Assembly: GCA_023101725.1 (NCBI GenBank)
Contig: JALJCO010009025.1
Coordinates: 682,001 to 746,000 of the forward strand
Direction of reading: 5' to 3'
DNA length: 64,000 nucleotides
From: Atherinomorus stipes
Taxonomy: Eukaryota; Chordata; Actinopteri; Atheriniformes; Atherinidae
Shown here: piece after piece, positions 33,290-45,429 of the stretch
How the letters are laid out: every line of letters starts with the position of its first letter
Position numbering within the stretch: the stretch's first letter is position 1
Made by a program: the position numbers and the translations under genes
The notes under the pieces: model-generated
What the model saw: the letters and a program-made list of their open reading frames with translations, nothing else
Databases searched by the model: none
What the model was told of the DNA's origin: nothing

Positions 33290-34303
33290 CTAGGCGGCAC
33301 GTGATAAAAGCATGAATAGCCCTTTCCAGGTGCGAATCACACTGACATGGTCATCTAACATGTCGGGCTGACCATAAACAATAATCTCTGTCTTATCCTT
33401 ATTCAAAAGAAGGAAGTTTTGCCCCAACCATGAATTCACTTCCACTAGACAGTTCAACAGTGTGTTAATGGATCCAGTAGAAGACTGTACAGGTAAATAG
33501 ATTTGCAAGTCATCTGCAAAACAATGAAAGGAAATACCATACTTCCTAAAAATAGAACACAGCAGAAGCAAATACAAGGAAAAAAGAATTGGCCTCAGGA
33601 TGGACCCTTGAGGGACCCCACAGCTGAGTGGGGCAGCAGCAGATGAAAACTGGCCCAGGCAGACGGAAAAACTCCTATCTGCTAAATAAGACTGGAACCA
33701 GTTCTGGGCTACACCTCTGATGCCAACACACGAGTCAAGACGAGATAAGATCTGATGATCGACCGTATCAAAGGCTGACGTCAGATCTAACAGAATCAGG
33801 GCAGCGGAGCAGCCCCGGTCTGCAGTCAAAAGCAGGTCATTATAAACCCTCAACAATGCTGTTTCAGTACTATGAAACAATTTAAAGCCTGATTGAAATT
33901 TTTCAGAAATGCAATTAAGATCAAGGTAAGACTGCAGTTGTTTGTAAACTGTTTTGACAAGAAAGGGAGTTTTAGAAATTGGTCTGTAATTTGAGAGATC
34001 AGAGGGGTCAAGATTTCTTTTCTTAATGAGAGGCTGCACCACAGCATGTTTAAAGGCAGCTGGAACGCAGCTAGACCTCAGAGATGAATTAATCAGGTTC
34101 AAAACACACGCCCCTATACTATCAAAAACGTCCTTAGATAATCTAGAAGGAATGCAATCCAGAGGGCAGTTTGAGGGTTTCAGGTGCCTCACAATCTCAG
34201 TTAAAGATGAGAGACTCCTGTTCAAAACTGTCAAAAGTAGAGTGACAGGACAAAGAGGATGGGGGTGCAAAAGGACAATAAAAAGGTGGCCTAATTGAGG
34301 CAA
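33290..34303 (-). pseudogene. LINE reverse transcriptase (L2/CR1-type)
   Basis: The open segment of 337 codons has LKPSNCPLDCIPSRL (41-55), LSNYRPIS (103-110), FQSGFKLFHSTETALLRV (136-153), LLDLTSAFDTVDH (171-183, first catalytic Asp), CGVPQGSILRP (228-238) and the catalytic FADD at 262-265. These are RT motifs in order. Target-primed reverse transcription by such an enzyme copies LINE RNA into the genome. The start is not a genuine initiation codon of the family, because the endonuclease half is missing. It ends early by frameshift, so it is inactive. Confidence 0.9.
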
Positions 34304-34514
34304 TCTTGTTTATAAAAAATGCAAGAAACCTGTCACAGAGCATCTGAGAGGGTGAGATGCTGCTGGAGTCACACGGGTTTAAAAGGGAGGTAAGAGTCTT
34401 AAAAAAAAAAAAAAACGAGGATTTGACCATTCTGACCTGACATTGCCTGTTATACTTTTTATTTGGGTTTTTTCTGATAATTTAGCCCCTAAGGACAAAT
34501 AATTGGAGGGTCTG

Positions 34515-35755
34515 CTCTGCTGGAAATATCACATATTTGCTCACACATCTAAATAATGGAAATCAGGTGTTCCAATCACTTCCACGGCCACAGGTGTATA
34601 AAATGAAGCAGCTAGGCATGCAAACTGTTTCTACAAACATTTGTGAAAGAATGGGTCGCTCTCAGGAGCTCAGTGAATTCCAGCGTGGAACTGTGATAGG
34701 ATGCCACCTGTGCAACAAATCCAGTGGTGAAATTTCCTCGCTCCTAAATATTCCACAGTCAACTGTCAGCTGTATTATAAGAAAATGGAAGTGTTTGGGA
34801 ACGACAGCAACTCAGCCATGAAGTGGTCGGCAACGTAAATTGACGGAGCGGGGTCAGCGGAGGCTGAAGCGCATAGTGCAAAGAGGTCGCCAACTTTCTG
34901 CAGAGTAAATCACTACAGACCTCCAAACTTCATGTGGCCTTCAGATCAGCTCAAGAACAGTGCGCAGAAAGCTTCATGGAATGGGTTTCCATGGTGATCA
35001 ACTACATCCATCCGTACATCACCAAGTGCAATGCAAGGCGTGGATGCAGTGGTGTAAAGCAGCCGCCACTGGACTCTAGAGCAGTGGAGGCGTTCTCTGG
35101 TGGGACCAATCACGCTTCTCCATCTGGCAATCTGATGGAGGAATCTGGGTTTGGCGGTTGCCAGGACAACAGTACTTGTCTGACTGCAGTGTGCCGAGTG
35201 TAAAGTTTGGTGGAGAGAGGATTATGGTGTGGGTTTTTTTCCCAGGAGATGGGCTTGGCCCCTTAGTTCCAGTGAAAGGAACTCTAAATGCTTCAGCATA
35301 CCAAGACATTCTGGACGATTCCATGCTCCCAACTTTGTGGAGTTTGGAGCTGGCCCCTTCCTCTTCCAATATGACTGTGCACCAGTGCACAAAGCAGGTC
35401 CACAAAGACGATGCAGAGTCTGGTGTGGAGGAGTTGGACTGGCCTGCCCTGCACAAAGTCCTGACCTCAACCCCATAGAACACCTTTGGGATGAATTAGA
35501 GCAGAAACTGAGAGCTAGGCCCTCTCATCCAACATCAGTGTGTGACCTCACAAATGCGCTTCTGGAAGAATGGTCAAAAATTCCCATGAACACACTCTTA
35601 AACCTTGTGGACAGCCTTCCCAGAAGAGTTGAAGGTGTTGTAGCTGCAAAGGTGGATCAACGTCATACTGAACCCTATGGATTAGGAATGGGATGTCACT
35701 GAAGCTCATATGTGTGTCAAGACAGGTGAGACAATACTTTTGGTAATATGGTGTA
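34515..35755 (+). mobile_element. Tc1-like transposon with frameshifted transposase
   Basis: From 34652 the frame encodes MGRSQELSEFQRGTVIGCHL, the first helix-turn-helix of a common teleost Tc1 family, then TVSCIIRKWK. Several frameshifts follow. The third-frame segment 35360-35702 keeps [10 protein letters not shown] (second catalytic Asp) and [15 protein letters not shown] (final Glu). The first catalytic Asp region reads [11 protein letters not shown] (about 35100), with the usual 'DE' altered. The right inverted repeat ends …gacaatacttttggtaatatggtgta at 35755. The left one is decayed. It shares its family with the copy at 40926-42056. Confidence 0.88.
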
Positions 35756-36555
35756 TCTATCTGACAGCAAAGTAAGCTATCGGACCACTGCTGCTAGAGG
35801 TGGAAAAGGTGCTTCAATTAAGAAATTTAAAGTTATGCTCACAATATAGCCGTGGTCAGAGCCGGCTGTGACGTCCCGTATGGAATCAGACTGACTTTGC
35901 CATCAATACCACGTGGGTGCCCGGTTGATGCTGTGTTTTAAAGAAGGCAGGACCAGCAGAATGATGAGGATGTTGAGCATCTCGGTGATTATGAGAGAGC
36001 CGTTCAGACTGCATGCAAAAATTATTTGTGGTGTGGTGCTACTGCCAGTCTGAATTGAATTATTTATCTATTTGACTGACGTGGGGAAACTGAGCTCCGG
36101 GTTGGCGAAGCTCAGTCCTGAGGTGGCGGAGCAGGGCTCCAGTGGGCTCTGGCTCACTTTAACCCCTGGGTGTACCAGGAAATTGGTATCAACAAACATT
36201 TTGGGTCACTCCTACTGCAAACTGTGGTTAAACACGTTAACTCTTTTGTAATCAATTAATCATTATTAATGTTAAAGTCCCACACATAGTAAATAACTAG
36301 GTGCAGCTCCTTTTGAGGTGGGATAATCAGGAGGGTGGCACACAGTAATGAGAAACATGTACACACATCCTACTAATGTATCTCTGTCTTCAAGATCACT
36401 CCTTGATCATCTGTTGGATCCCCGGTGCAGAAACGTGCTTTGCCACACTTCACAACGCCTCTCACACAGGGGCATCCTCAGGGATACATCCTGTTTTGCA
36501 GCAGGAGAATTTAATATATTTGAGCTCATACGGTTTTGTCTCTTTCTTAGTTGCC
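35756..36555. other. Intergenic, nothing recognised
   Basis: No coding pattern or repeat terminus was recognised. Confidence 0.5.
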
Positions 36556-36559
36556 ACCA

Positions 36560-36745
36560 GTTCACCATTGACAAGTTGTCTCCCAAACTCAGTGGCAGCT
36601 CACTCGAAAACCAGGTTCAATATTGGTTTGGCTTTTGCCCACTCCCAAGCTTTGAAGGAGAAGCTTGAACCAAAGAGTGATGCAGCCGGCCAAGGGGAGG
36701 GACTCAGTTTGAATAGTGTTTACAAACAGAAATGTGTAAACGGCC
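36560..36745 (+). repeat. Fragment of the AGGTAGAGTCCGAAG MITE family
   Basis: Shared blocks with 11985-12125 include 'tttggctttt(a/g)ccc', 'ctttgaaggagaagcttgaa', 'ggggagggactcagtttgaata' and 'aaacagaaa'. Both termini are missing. Confidence 0.65.
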
Positions 36746-38371
36746 AAGCCATAGGCATCAATGCAAATGGCATTGGTATTATACTGTAGCTGTGACCTGT
36801 AAGAAAAACATGTATTTTCACTTTTTGATCACAACTGTTTGACAATATAACGAGGAGTAAATAAAATTCAAAACTGTTTAGTAAGGATCAGTGATTTCTT
36901 TTTCTTTTATATCCTTTTATTCTACAGCAATGACAAAAAAAACATTTTTATGATAAAGTATTTCATACATTTCTACATTTATCAAAAAGTGTATTTGTGT
37001 ATGCTATTTTAACTGTGTCCAGTCTCACAGGGTTATGTAAATACAGGGTAAAGTCTAATGTCCTTTCCTTGCCTCCAGGGTCAGTGGTTCTTAATCCTGG
37101 GCACTGTTTCATTAATCATCTAAACATGCCCTCCATCACTTCCCCTTGACACTTTCTAATACAGGCAGTAGCACCATACATCACATCCAGATGTATGGCT
37201 GAGGGGAGGTGCACAGGCAGCAGAGGAAACCAGAAACAAAATACAGCTGCCTCTAAGAAGGCATAATTATCATTATAATATTTTAAATGACACGATCAAA
37301 TGATATAATAAGGCTGTTCAATCAAAGATTAAACCCATTTAATATGGTTTGTTATACTTACATTAGTTTTGTAATGTTTTTCTGTCATGGTGGGCCACAG
37401 AAAACATTAAATGACAACAAGAGATTGTGATCTATAGACTGAGGGCAAATTAAAGGAAAACTCCAAATAGATGACCATGCTTTCATACAGGATTTACTGG
37501 CATTGCCTGGGCTCCCATGTCATCTTAAGAGAAAAGGGTGGCTGGAAATCAATACAAAGTTAATCTGTGTGATTATTTCTTTCCTACACCATGATGAAAC
37601 ATTTCAGGCTTCTTTTATAATGACAAAGGCCAATCCAGAGGACATAAAAGGGACATTTAATAAGTTAATGTTGCCCTCCAATTCAACAGCTGCTGCCATG
37701 ACAGTGCTCCTCACTAACGCCATCAAAAAGACAAAATGGTGGAATATATGATAGAAAAATGGCATTCAGGTTTTTAATAATTTCTGATAATAAAAAAAAC
37801 AGTTCTTTAAATTTATGTCATTCAAGTTTAAATTTCCTCTGTGTTAGTGTTAGAAAACATTTATTTTTCTGTTCTTGTACTTTACAGAAAAAGGTTTATC
37901 CATACATCCATTTACACTGTGGCCATGAATGTCAAGGCAAGATGAGGTTTGTTTTTAACAGATCTTCTTCAGTGGAAAAACAACCTATGAACCCAGAGAA
38001 CATGATTTATTGATTCAATGATGGTGAAATTCTTAGAGCTTTTTAAGTTATCAAGGCTTAACAGCTTGTTTGACTGCACTCATTGGACCATTCAATGGGA
38101 AAGTCAGACGTGCTCATTGCATATCACACACAGTACATAGCCTTCCATTAATGAAGGAAAAAAAAATCAGCTGCCAGTGAAATAAGTTGAAATTGACTAA
38201 ATTAATAATAAATAAACATTTTTTGAACATCATTTCATTGATTTTGTATTGTGGCTCAACAGAAATATTTAAAAAAAAATAGATTTAAAAAATAAATAAG
38301 TATTGAATATTAACAATTTCACACACTTCTCATTCAAGTGAAGATCCCCAAATGTGGGTAAAAAGAAACAG
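36746..38371. other. Intergenic, no gene recognised
   Basis: Short ORFs (82 and 84 codons near 37503-38013) have no domain. A 'cagtggttcttaatcctggg' motif near 37084 resembles one end of a hAT MITE, but I cannot find its partner. Confidence 0.45.
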
Positions 38372-38618
38372 GAAAATCTGGCTATTAAGTAGTGCAAATC
38401 TCTTTTTCTATCTATTGCTCAATAAATAGAACGCTATCCACCTCTTAAATACAGATTAACATGTTTTTCATTCTTAGGGAAAATGAACATCAAAACAGTG
38501 AAAATCTGGCCATTAAATAGTGCAGATCTCTGAATCTGTATATAATTGCACAATAAACAGAACATTATCAGCCCTTAAACATGTAGATTAACATGTTCAT
38601 TCTTAGTGAAAATGAACA
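38372..38618. repeat. Two tandem copies of a 128-bp unit
   Basis: The unit starts gaaaatctggctattaa (38372) and repeats from 38500 as gaaaatctggccattaa. Both copies contain 'tagtgca(a/g)atctct', 'caataaa(t/c)agaac' and 'ttcattcttag(g/t)gaaaatgaac'. It lies just beyond the stop of the hAT transposase remnant, so it is probably subterminal sequence of that transposon. Confidence 0.8.
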
Positions 38619-38672
38619 ATACGTTATTCTACACTAAAATACTCCACTTATTTAACGACTAAACCACTGGCT

Positions 38673-39578
38673 TTAATGCAAGAGGAGAAGCTTTTCAAGT
38701 CTCTTGTCAGAAAGTCTGTTCCTCTTCGGAGAGAAGACAAGCTTGCCCAGGCTGAACAGTCTTTCAACAGGTGCGCTAGATGGCGTTGCAGTATTATAAC
38801 GTAGTGACATTTTCTTGATGAGAGAAAATCCACAAAGAGAGTTGAAGTTTTGTGCTGAACATTTAATATAGTCTGTCACTTGGTTTTCTGCTGAAGAGGA
38901 GTTGTCCTCCTCATCCTCCTCAAAGGAAAAGAAATCATTCTCTTTGGCTGAACCTGTGTGATGTGAGGATGTGTTGGTACCTGGCTGTGGTTCTTCTTGG
39001 ACAATTCTCTGGCACTCTGCTAGCAAACTTGCCTTGGCCTTGTCCTTTAACTCCTGTAACCGCAGCCAGTGAAGTTTGAATTTTGGAAGAGTTACGGTAG
39101 CAATCTCTTTATTCTCCAGGACGTCAGCAAATCTGGTTTTGATAGCCTGGAATGATACATACAGTAAGAATAATCCCATTAAACCTATGTACCCACACAA
39201 AATAGTGTTATTTGTAGTTGTACTTAGTATTACTGTATGAGTATCACAGCACTGATCAGTCACTTATTAAATAATGAAATATTAAATTCAAGCTCTTACC
39301 GTGACTATGACGTCAGGAAGGTCCCTCAGTATTTCCAGGCCACTTTTAAGGGCTTCTGTCTTCAGGATCAATGTCTCTATTGTTGGGATGAGTGTACCAT
39401 TAAAACAGTTGTCTTCTCCCTGAAGTATATCTAAGGCAACTGTTAGGGGCTTCATCGCAGAACAGTGTAGTACTCCTTTAGAAACTGGTGTTCCCTTTCC
39501 GTTATCGCTGTCAGTCCTAATTTGGAGGGGATGGTGTGACTGTGACACCATCAGCAACTGGATATCAACAATGACCAT
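38673..39578 (-). pseudogene. hAT transposase remnant with one intron
   Basis: Exon A (39578-39300) encodes a segment with TVALDILQGEDNCFNGTLIP and ETLILKTEALKSGLEILRDL. It reaches a GTAAGA donor right after the codon ACG. Exon B begins after an AG acceptor at about 39150 with AIKTRFADVLENKEIATV, in phase 0, and ends with TPSSAPVERLFSLGKLVFSP and the LSDKRLEKLLLLH terminus at 38673. These are central and C-terminal (dimerisation) parts of a hAT transposase. The BED finger and the N-terminal catalytic part are not visible, and a TAG lies just upstream of exon A. It could be a partial transposon or the end of a larger domesticated gene, and I cannot tell which. Confidence 0.78.
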
Positions 39579-39599
39579 TTTGAATGTGCACTATGGCTG

Positions 39600-40925
39600 A
39601 TTCAGCAAAGAACAGAACATAATGGGATGAAGCGAGCAAAAGAAAGAGGAAAAGCTGCACAGCAAGAGATAAGACAAGGGCCGACTTTGGATTGACTTTT
39701 ACTAGCTGGAGAGAACTCAGATGAGACAGGATGCAAGCTGGAAGCAGAATTAAGCTTGATTAGAGGAACAAAAGTATAAAAAAATATATATCCTTTTGTA
39801 GTCTGACAGATTGTTGTTATGCTTTGCTAGATTTCTGCATAGCTTTAACACAGTTAAGAATGATTACAAAATTACTGAAGTTTCCTTTAATGGAGTGAAC
39901 TTGCAGGATCTTGTGTTTTAACTTGATATATATGTGAGATTGTCACTAATTCCACCCCTCATTTCTTTTTTATTTGGTTTGAAATTCAGCTTAGCCTGTA
40001 ACAAGTCACATAGCCGAGACAGCTTACTGTCTTTTTTGTTGTTTTTCCAGATGAAAACCAGGTAGTGTCCAAAAAAGCTATTAAAGGCAGATCAATATGC
40101 CTACAACTTTTTCTACTTTAGTTTCCATTTCTTGAAATGGAAGCTAACTGTGACCTGCTGGATGACAAAAATCCATTTTCAGCTCTTACTTAACTGATTG
40201 GGTTGTGGACAAGACCTGATACTCAGTCAGAGTAAGACCTATCTGACTCCAGTGTTCCCATTTCAGCTGTCTTAAAATCCTTTGTAGTCCAAGGCCGCTT
40301 TAAGAGAAGGAAAGACTTTTCCTTTCCTTTTTCACTTTTGTGAATGCAGTTATTAAACAAGGCTGTTTTATTCTGCAGAACATCACTCACAGTTTTGTTT
40401 TGGACCCCCCGTCTTAGAGCAAATCACAAAGAGGACACAGCAATACATCAGACAGATTAAACTCCTTCAGGAGCCCCCACTTCCTCCTTTTTCCTCACCG
40501 CTCCAAATATTGAGGGAAAAAAAATATTTATTTGATTATTTGATGAGCAATAACGAATGATAAAGCCAATCAAACAGATATTGGCTGAAGCATACACTTA
40601 TGATGCCAACCTGTTTTACATAAACATCTTACACAAGCAACTCAACTACTTCATGGGCTTGAGAAGAAAATACTGAGCTGAAGAAACAACAAAATTTTCA
40701 CATCAAAGATGCAAATACATAAAATAAAATTTTGCAACATTACAACCAAACAAAACCAAAGTTGCTGAAATGTCATTACTTCTGTTCTTCATATTTGATT
40801 TATATATCTTTCTATTACTTTATTTTTAAACATGCTTTTAATGGGAAAAGTGAATTACAGCTTTTATATCATCATCATATTTGTTCCACAAATCAACGCC
40901 TGTAACAGAAAGACATCTCCTTTTC
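39600..40925. other. Intergenic, nothing recognised
   Basis: AT-rich, with no ORF or repeat terminus that can be named. Upstream exons of the hAT remnant were looked for on the minus strand and not found. Confidence 0.45.
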
Positions 40926-41393
40926 ATGTATAGTGCCAAAAGTATTCGCTCACCTGCCTTGACTCACATATGAGCTTAAGTGACATCCCATTCCTAATCC
41001 AAAGGGTTCAATATGACGTTGGTCCACCCTTTGCAGCTAGAACAGCTTCAACTCTGGGAAAGCTGTCCACAAGGTTTAGGAGTGTGTCTAATCCATCCCA
41101 AAGGCGTTCTATCGGGTTGAGGTCAGGACTCTGTGCAGGCCAGTCAAGTTCCTCTACACCAGACTCTGCATCCATGTCTTTGTGGACCTGCTTTGTGCAC
41201 TGGTGCACAGTCATTTTGGAAGAGGAAGGAGCTCCAAACTGTTCCCACAAAGTTGGGAACATGGAATTGTCCAAAATGTCTTAGTAAGCTAAAGCATTCA
41301 GAGTTCCTTTCATTGGAACTAAAGGGTGAAGTCCAGCTCCTGAACCCCCCCCCCCCACACACACACACACACACACCCACACCCCCCCACCCC

Positions 41394-41433
<40 letters not shown>

Positions 41434-42056
41434 ATAATACCCCCTCTACCAAACTTTACACTAGGCACAATGCAGTCAGACAAGTACAGAACTGTTCTCC
41501 TGGCAACCGCCAAACCCAGACTCCTCCATCATATTGCCAGATAGAGAAGAGCGCTTTGTCACTCCAGAGAACGCCTCCACTGCTCTAGAGTCCAGTGGTG
41601 GCATGCTTAACAGCACTGCATCCGATGCTTTGCATTGCACTTGGTGATGAATGGCTTGGATGCAGCTGCTCAACCATGGAAACCCATTCCACGGAGCTCT
41701 CTGCAAACTGTTTTTGAGCTGATCTGAAGGCCACATGAAGTTTGGAGGTCTGTAGTGACTCTGCAGAAAGTTGGCGACCTCCATCAGTTTACATGGCCTA
41801 CCACTTTGTGGCCAAGTTGCTGTTCTTCCCAAAACACTTATATATCTGATAGTACAGCTGACAGTTGACAGTGGAATATTTAGGAGCAAGGAAATTTCAT
41901 GACTGGATTTGTTGCAAAGGTGGCATCCTATCACAGCTCCACGCTGGAATTCACTGAGCTCCTGAGAGCCACACATTCTTTCACAAATGTTTGTAAAAAC
42001 AGTTTGCATGCCCAGGTTGTTCATTTTATACACCTGTGGCCATGAAAGTGATTAAT
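40926..42056 (-). mobile_element. Tc1-like transposon, minus strand, with internal microsatellite
   Basis: The plus-strand left end tagtgccaaaagtattcgctcacctgcc is the Tc1-family inverted repeat (the right end of the copy at 34515-35755, inverted). On the minus strand, MCGSQELSEFQRGAVIGCHL (about 41976) is the first [22 protein letters not shown] and [14 protein letters not shown] mark the catalytic Asp and Glu regions near 41200 and 41100. Part of the second HTH to DDE linker is deleted. A C-run and AC repeats (41345-41432) replace a stretch of the transposase. It is inactive. Confidence 0.87.
41345..41432. repeat. Compound (C)n(AC)n microsatellite inside Tc1
   Basis: Poly-C, AC and C-rich runs alternate, then a longer AC run. 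It replaces the ~20-30 bp of transposase sequence present in the sister copy near 35215-35245. Confidence 0.9.
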
Positions 42057-42441
42057 CCCATCATCAAACAAAAGACTTTTTTTATTCTTTAGTACTGCTA
42101 TATGCAGAAAATAAAGTAACTTTTGTTTTATAAATTAAAGGCTAAAACCAAGCCAGCAATCCCAGGGTAGTCCAGGACAAAGACCTGAATTGCAGCTTCA
42201 CATTAAGACAGTTGTGAAGTCAGCCTGTGAGGACTGGATCAACCGCATTCTGGAGTAAACTACGGCCATCTGAAGGACTTTAGGAAGACATGTAAGGACA
42301 GAGTTTCAGTAGTCTGGTCTACTAAAGATAAATGCAGAATTCCTGGTAGGACACCTTTAATCATATATATGTTCTAGAAGTGTTAAAAGTAATGTGATCA
42401 AATCAGGATCAATCTTTTGATGGCCCTAATATATGTATACA

Positions 42442-42494
<53 letters not shown>

Positions 42495-45350
42495 ATAGAT
42501 ACTGTAGATAGATGTAGATATACAGTATGATAAAGATCTATTACCCTTAGATCATACTGACTCACTTTGATTTAAAAAATGAATATGACACAAAGGTTTT
42601 TCTGGCTAAACTTTTTCTGAAGCCAGCTGGTAGAGAGAATATGTTGTGAGAGAATAGAACAGATTAAATTTAAGCCACTGAAACCCTATGTCAATGATTT
42701 TGTTCAACAGTTGTCTTTAGTTTCTGTCAACAACTCAGCTACAGCGCATTCTGGGCGTACATGAACCCTGATTAGGAAAAGCAGCACAGCCTGTGTTCCA
42801 CCATGTTTGAAGATTAGCCTGTCACCTCTTAGGTGGGTGAAAAAGATGCTGAATGCAAAAGCAAGCACGAGTAAAAAGGAGTGAATGAGTTAAAGTGAGA
42901 CAAAGTGTTTTCAGCTGAATTAATTCTCATCCATTACAGCTGAGACCACGCACAGACAAACACAGGCTTCCACACATGTCGCTCTGCAGCTGCATGTTAA
43001 ACCTAAATGCTTGTAAAAACCAAAACCAATCAAATCTCCACCTGGGTGAGAGGGCAGGTGCTCAGCTGCGGTTGGCAGCTAATTTGGTTGTGTGTACTTG
43101 TGCATGGGAGTGTACAAATGTCTGTGTTGGAGTAATAAAGTGTGAAATCCACTTCAGCCGTCAGCCAGCAATCCCACACGTAATGAGTTGCCAGAGTCGG
43201 GTCATCTGCTGAGCAGAGGGCTTTGATTGGTTCCTGTGACCTGGCTAAAAGGTGGAAACCCATCACACATGTACACTCTCAAACACAAATCGACTTCATT
43301 TTCACAAGGCCGGTGGTCACTAGTTCCTGTATTAGTTTTTGTCCCACAGTTTGAATTAGTAAAAGTGCTCTCTGTAGTACTCACAAGTACACTTGTTTTC
43401 TCTGTCTGCATTTTAAAACTGGACTTCTTTAGTTTTGAGAAGACTTTGTATTCATTTCTCTCAAAGAGTTTGAGGAGTGGAGGAGCCTGCAGGGGGCAGT
43501 GTGGCTCTGTGGTGTGCCGTGACTAACGGGGAGAGACTATCAAAGATGGAAATACAGTACCCTCACCTTATACTTTGCCCCTTTAATGGTAGTCTCACAC
43601 TGTGCCTCCTGCTGTGCCTCACTCAAGCGCTTATCTTTAGAGAAGAACTTCTGGGTGTCTCTCACCTCTCTTTGTTGCTGTAGAGAGATTTCAAAAGTGT
43701 TTTTCCCTGTGAAAGGACATTCAAGGCGTTCAAGGGACCCAAGGACTCCACAGTAAACACAAACGAATGTTTGTCACTATATTGATAAATACTATAATAC
43801 AATACGTCCTCCTGTGATGATTTCCATTAACTTTCTCGCATGCATCACGTATCAGCAGAGCATGCAGCTGTCTCTTCCTGTGCTCAGCTATATTGCTCAG
43901 TGTTGTGTGTTTGACATGCACTCGACTCCCAGTTGGCTTTTTTCTGACAGTTGCAGTGAAAGAAGCGTGGAGGAGTAGAGTCACATGAAGGGCAGAGGCA
44001 TGAGATGCAGGATGGGACTTGGTGCTGTGATGTGCATCTGTGACAGATGTGCATGTAGAACGCATGTCAGGGGTGTGCACGCACCGATGACCAGCTCAGC
44101 CAGGTGAACGCATGTTCACTGTGTAGTGTAACCCTGAAGTCATTCCTTCATGCATGACTTAAGCGATGGTCATGGACAGGTATATATTATCTTTTCTAGG
44201 AAGTACTCATTCTTACATTTAAGTATAGGCATAAGGGGCTAATCTGACATTTAGAGGAATGCGCATATGCGGAACTTATAAGAGAACAGTCAATGTCTTG
44301 ATGTCTGCATTTTAAATGTAAATACAATACACTGAAAAGAAGAGGAGCAGCTTACCTGCCTGTGTAACAGTTTTAGACTGATTATATATTGCGTTATTTT
44401 CATGAGATTTATTTGTAGGCAGAATTTGCACCCTTTCATTTCTACTATTTGTTCTTAGCTAAACTAGACAGCCACTCACAGAAGCTTCATGCTTGCAGAT
44501 ATAAGAGAAGTGAAGTATCAGTTTCATCTAACCCTTCATGTGCAATTTCCAAATACAGTATGTCAACTATACCTGGTGCGCATTTTCTTTTTAAGATAGT
44601 TTCTATCCAATCTCAAACATCAGCTGCTGTGATACTGAAATAATATATCTCATCCAGTGCTAGAAATGCATCCTCTCTTTTCACTTTAGAAAATCTTGTT
44701 TTAGTGAGGCAGTTCATGTCAGAATGTTTTTTCAACTACTTTTTGCCACTTCTGTAACACTGTAACCTCACTGGACACTTCATCTGTTGACATTCAGGTA
44801 TGCGTCCTGAACAGTTGTAAACCTTGCTGGCATGTTGAGGCGCTCTTGTTTGTGTTGCGGCATATTGACTGAAGACAAACAAAAGAGAAGCAATATAATG
44901 ACCCAGTCTAATGAAAGCATGTCCTGCACAGTAATTAAAACTACCGGGAAGTAAATGAATAGCTATGAAATTGATGTGCCTGGATCATCTTGTAAAGGTC
45001 AGAATGCTGAGGAACTTCCCTCTGAGCCCAGGCTTCGTTTGGATTAAAAAAGTCTTTTTGTAAAAAAAAAGCAAAACAGCTTTAAGTGTGCTGACCGAGA
45101 ATTGTGTTTTGTGATTTTTTTGCTCATCAGTAATCAGCTGCAAGAACAATTAATTGCTCACTCAATCAGATGAGCTTTGTTACAGTAAGTATTACTCATT
45201 ACATGTAATACTAAATATAAATCCTTGTATCATTCAAAGGTTTTTTTCAAATGAAATTTTAATGAATTTTCTATGCAAATCATGCATCCTACAATATGTC
45301 TAGAATGAGAGTGCATTTTTGATTTCAAAGGAGTTTGGACTCTATAAAAT
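42057..45350. other. Intergenic with one (TA)n repeat
   Basis: The only clear feature is a (TA)n tract at about 42446-42487. ORFs of up to 116 codons (for example 43730-44080 minus) have no domain or supporting splice context. Confidence 0.45.
42446..42487. repeat. (TA)n microsatellite
   Basis: About 21 TA units followed by short 'ctgtagatagata' repeats. Confidence 0.95.
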
Positions 45351-45429
45351 GTAAAGAAAACAAATTCCAATGATTTACAAATCTCATAAACCATTTTATT
45401 TGTTTGTTTGTTGCACAGGAGAACCTAAA

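Larger units (their letters stand above)
32640..34500 (-). mobile_element. 5'-truncated L2/CR1-type LINE
   Basis: A minus-strand reverse transcriptase (33290-34303) and a C-terminal ORF2 tail (32843-33118) are linked by a frameshifted stretch that still resembles RLDYCNSL…HILPVLASLHWLPV. An A-rich 3' UTR follows toward 32640. Upstream remnants (CDRFLAFFINKIASIR near 34300-34350) extend the ORF leftward of the RT. No endonuclease domain is present. The clade call rests on RT motif style and the 'HWLPV' tail. Confidence 0.85.
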
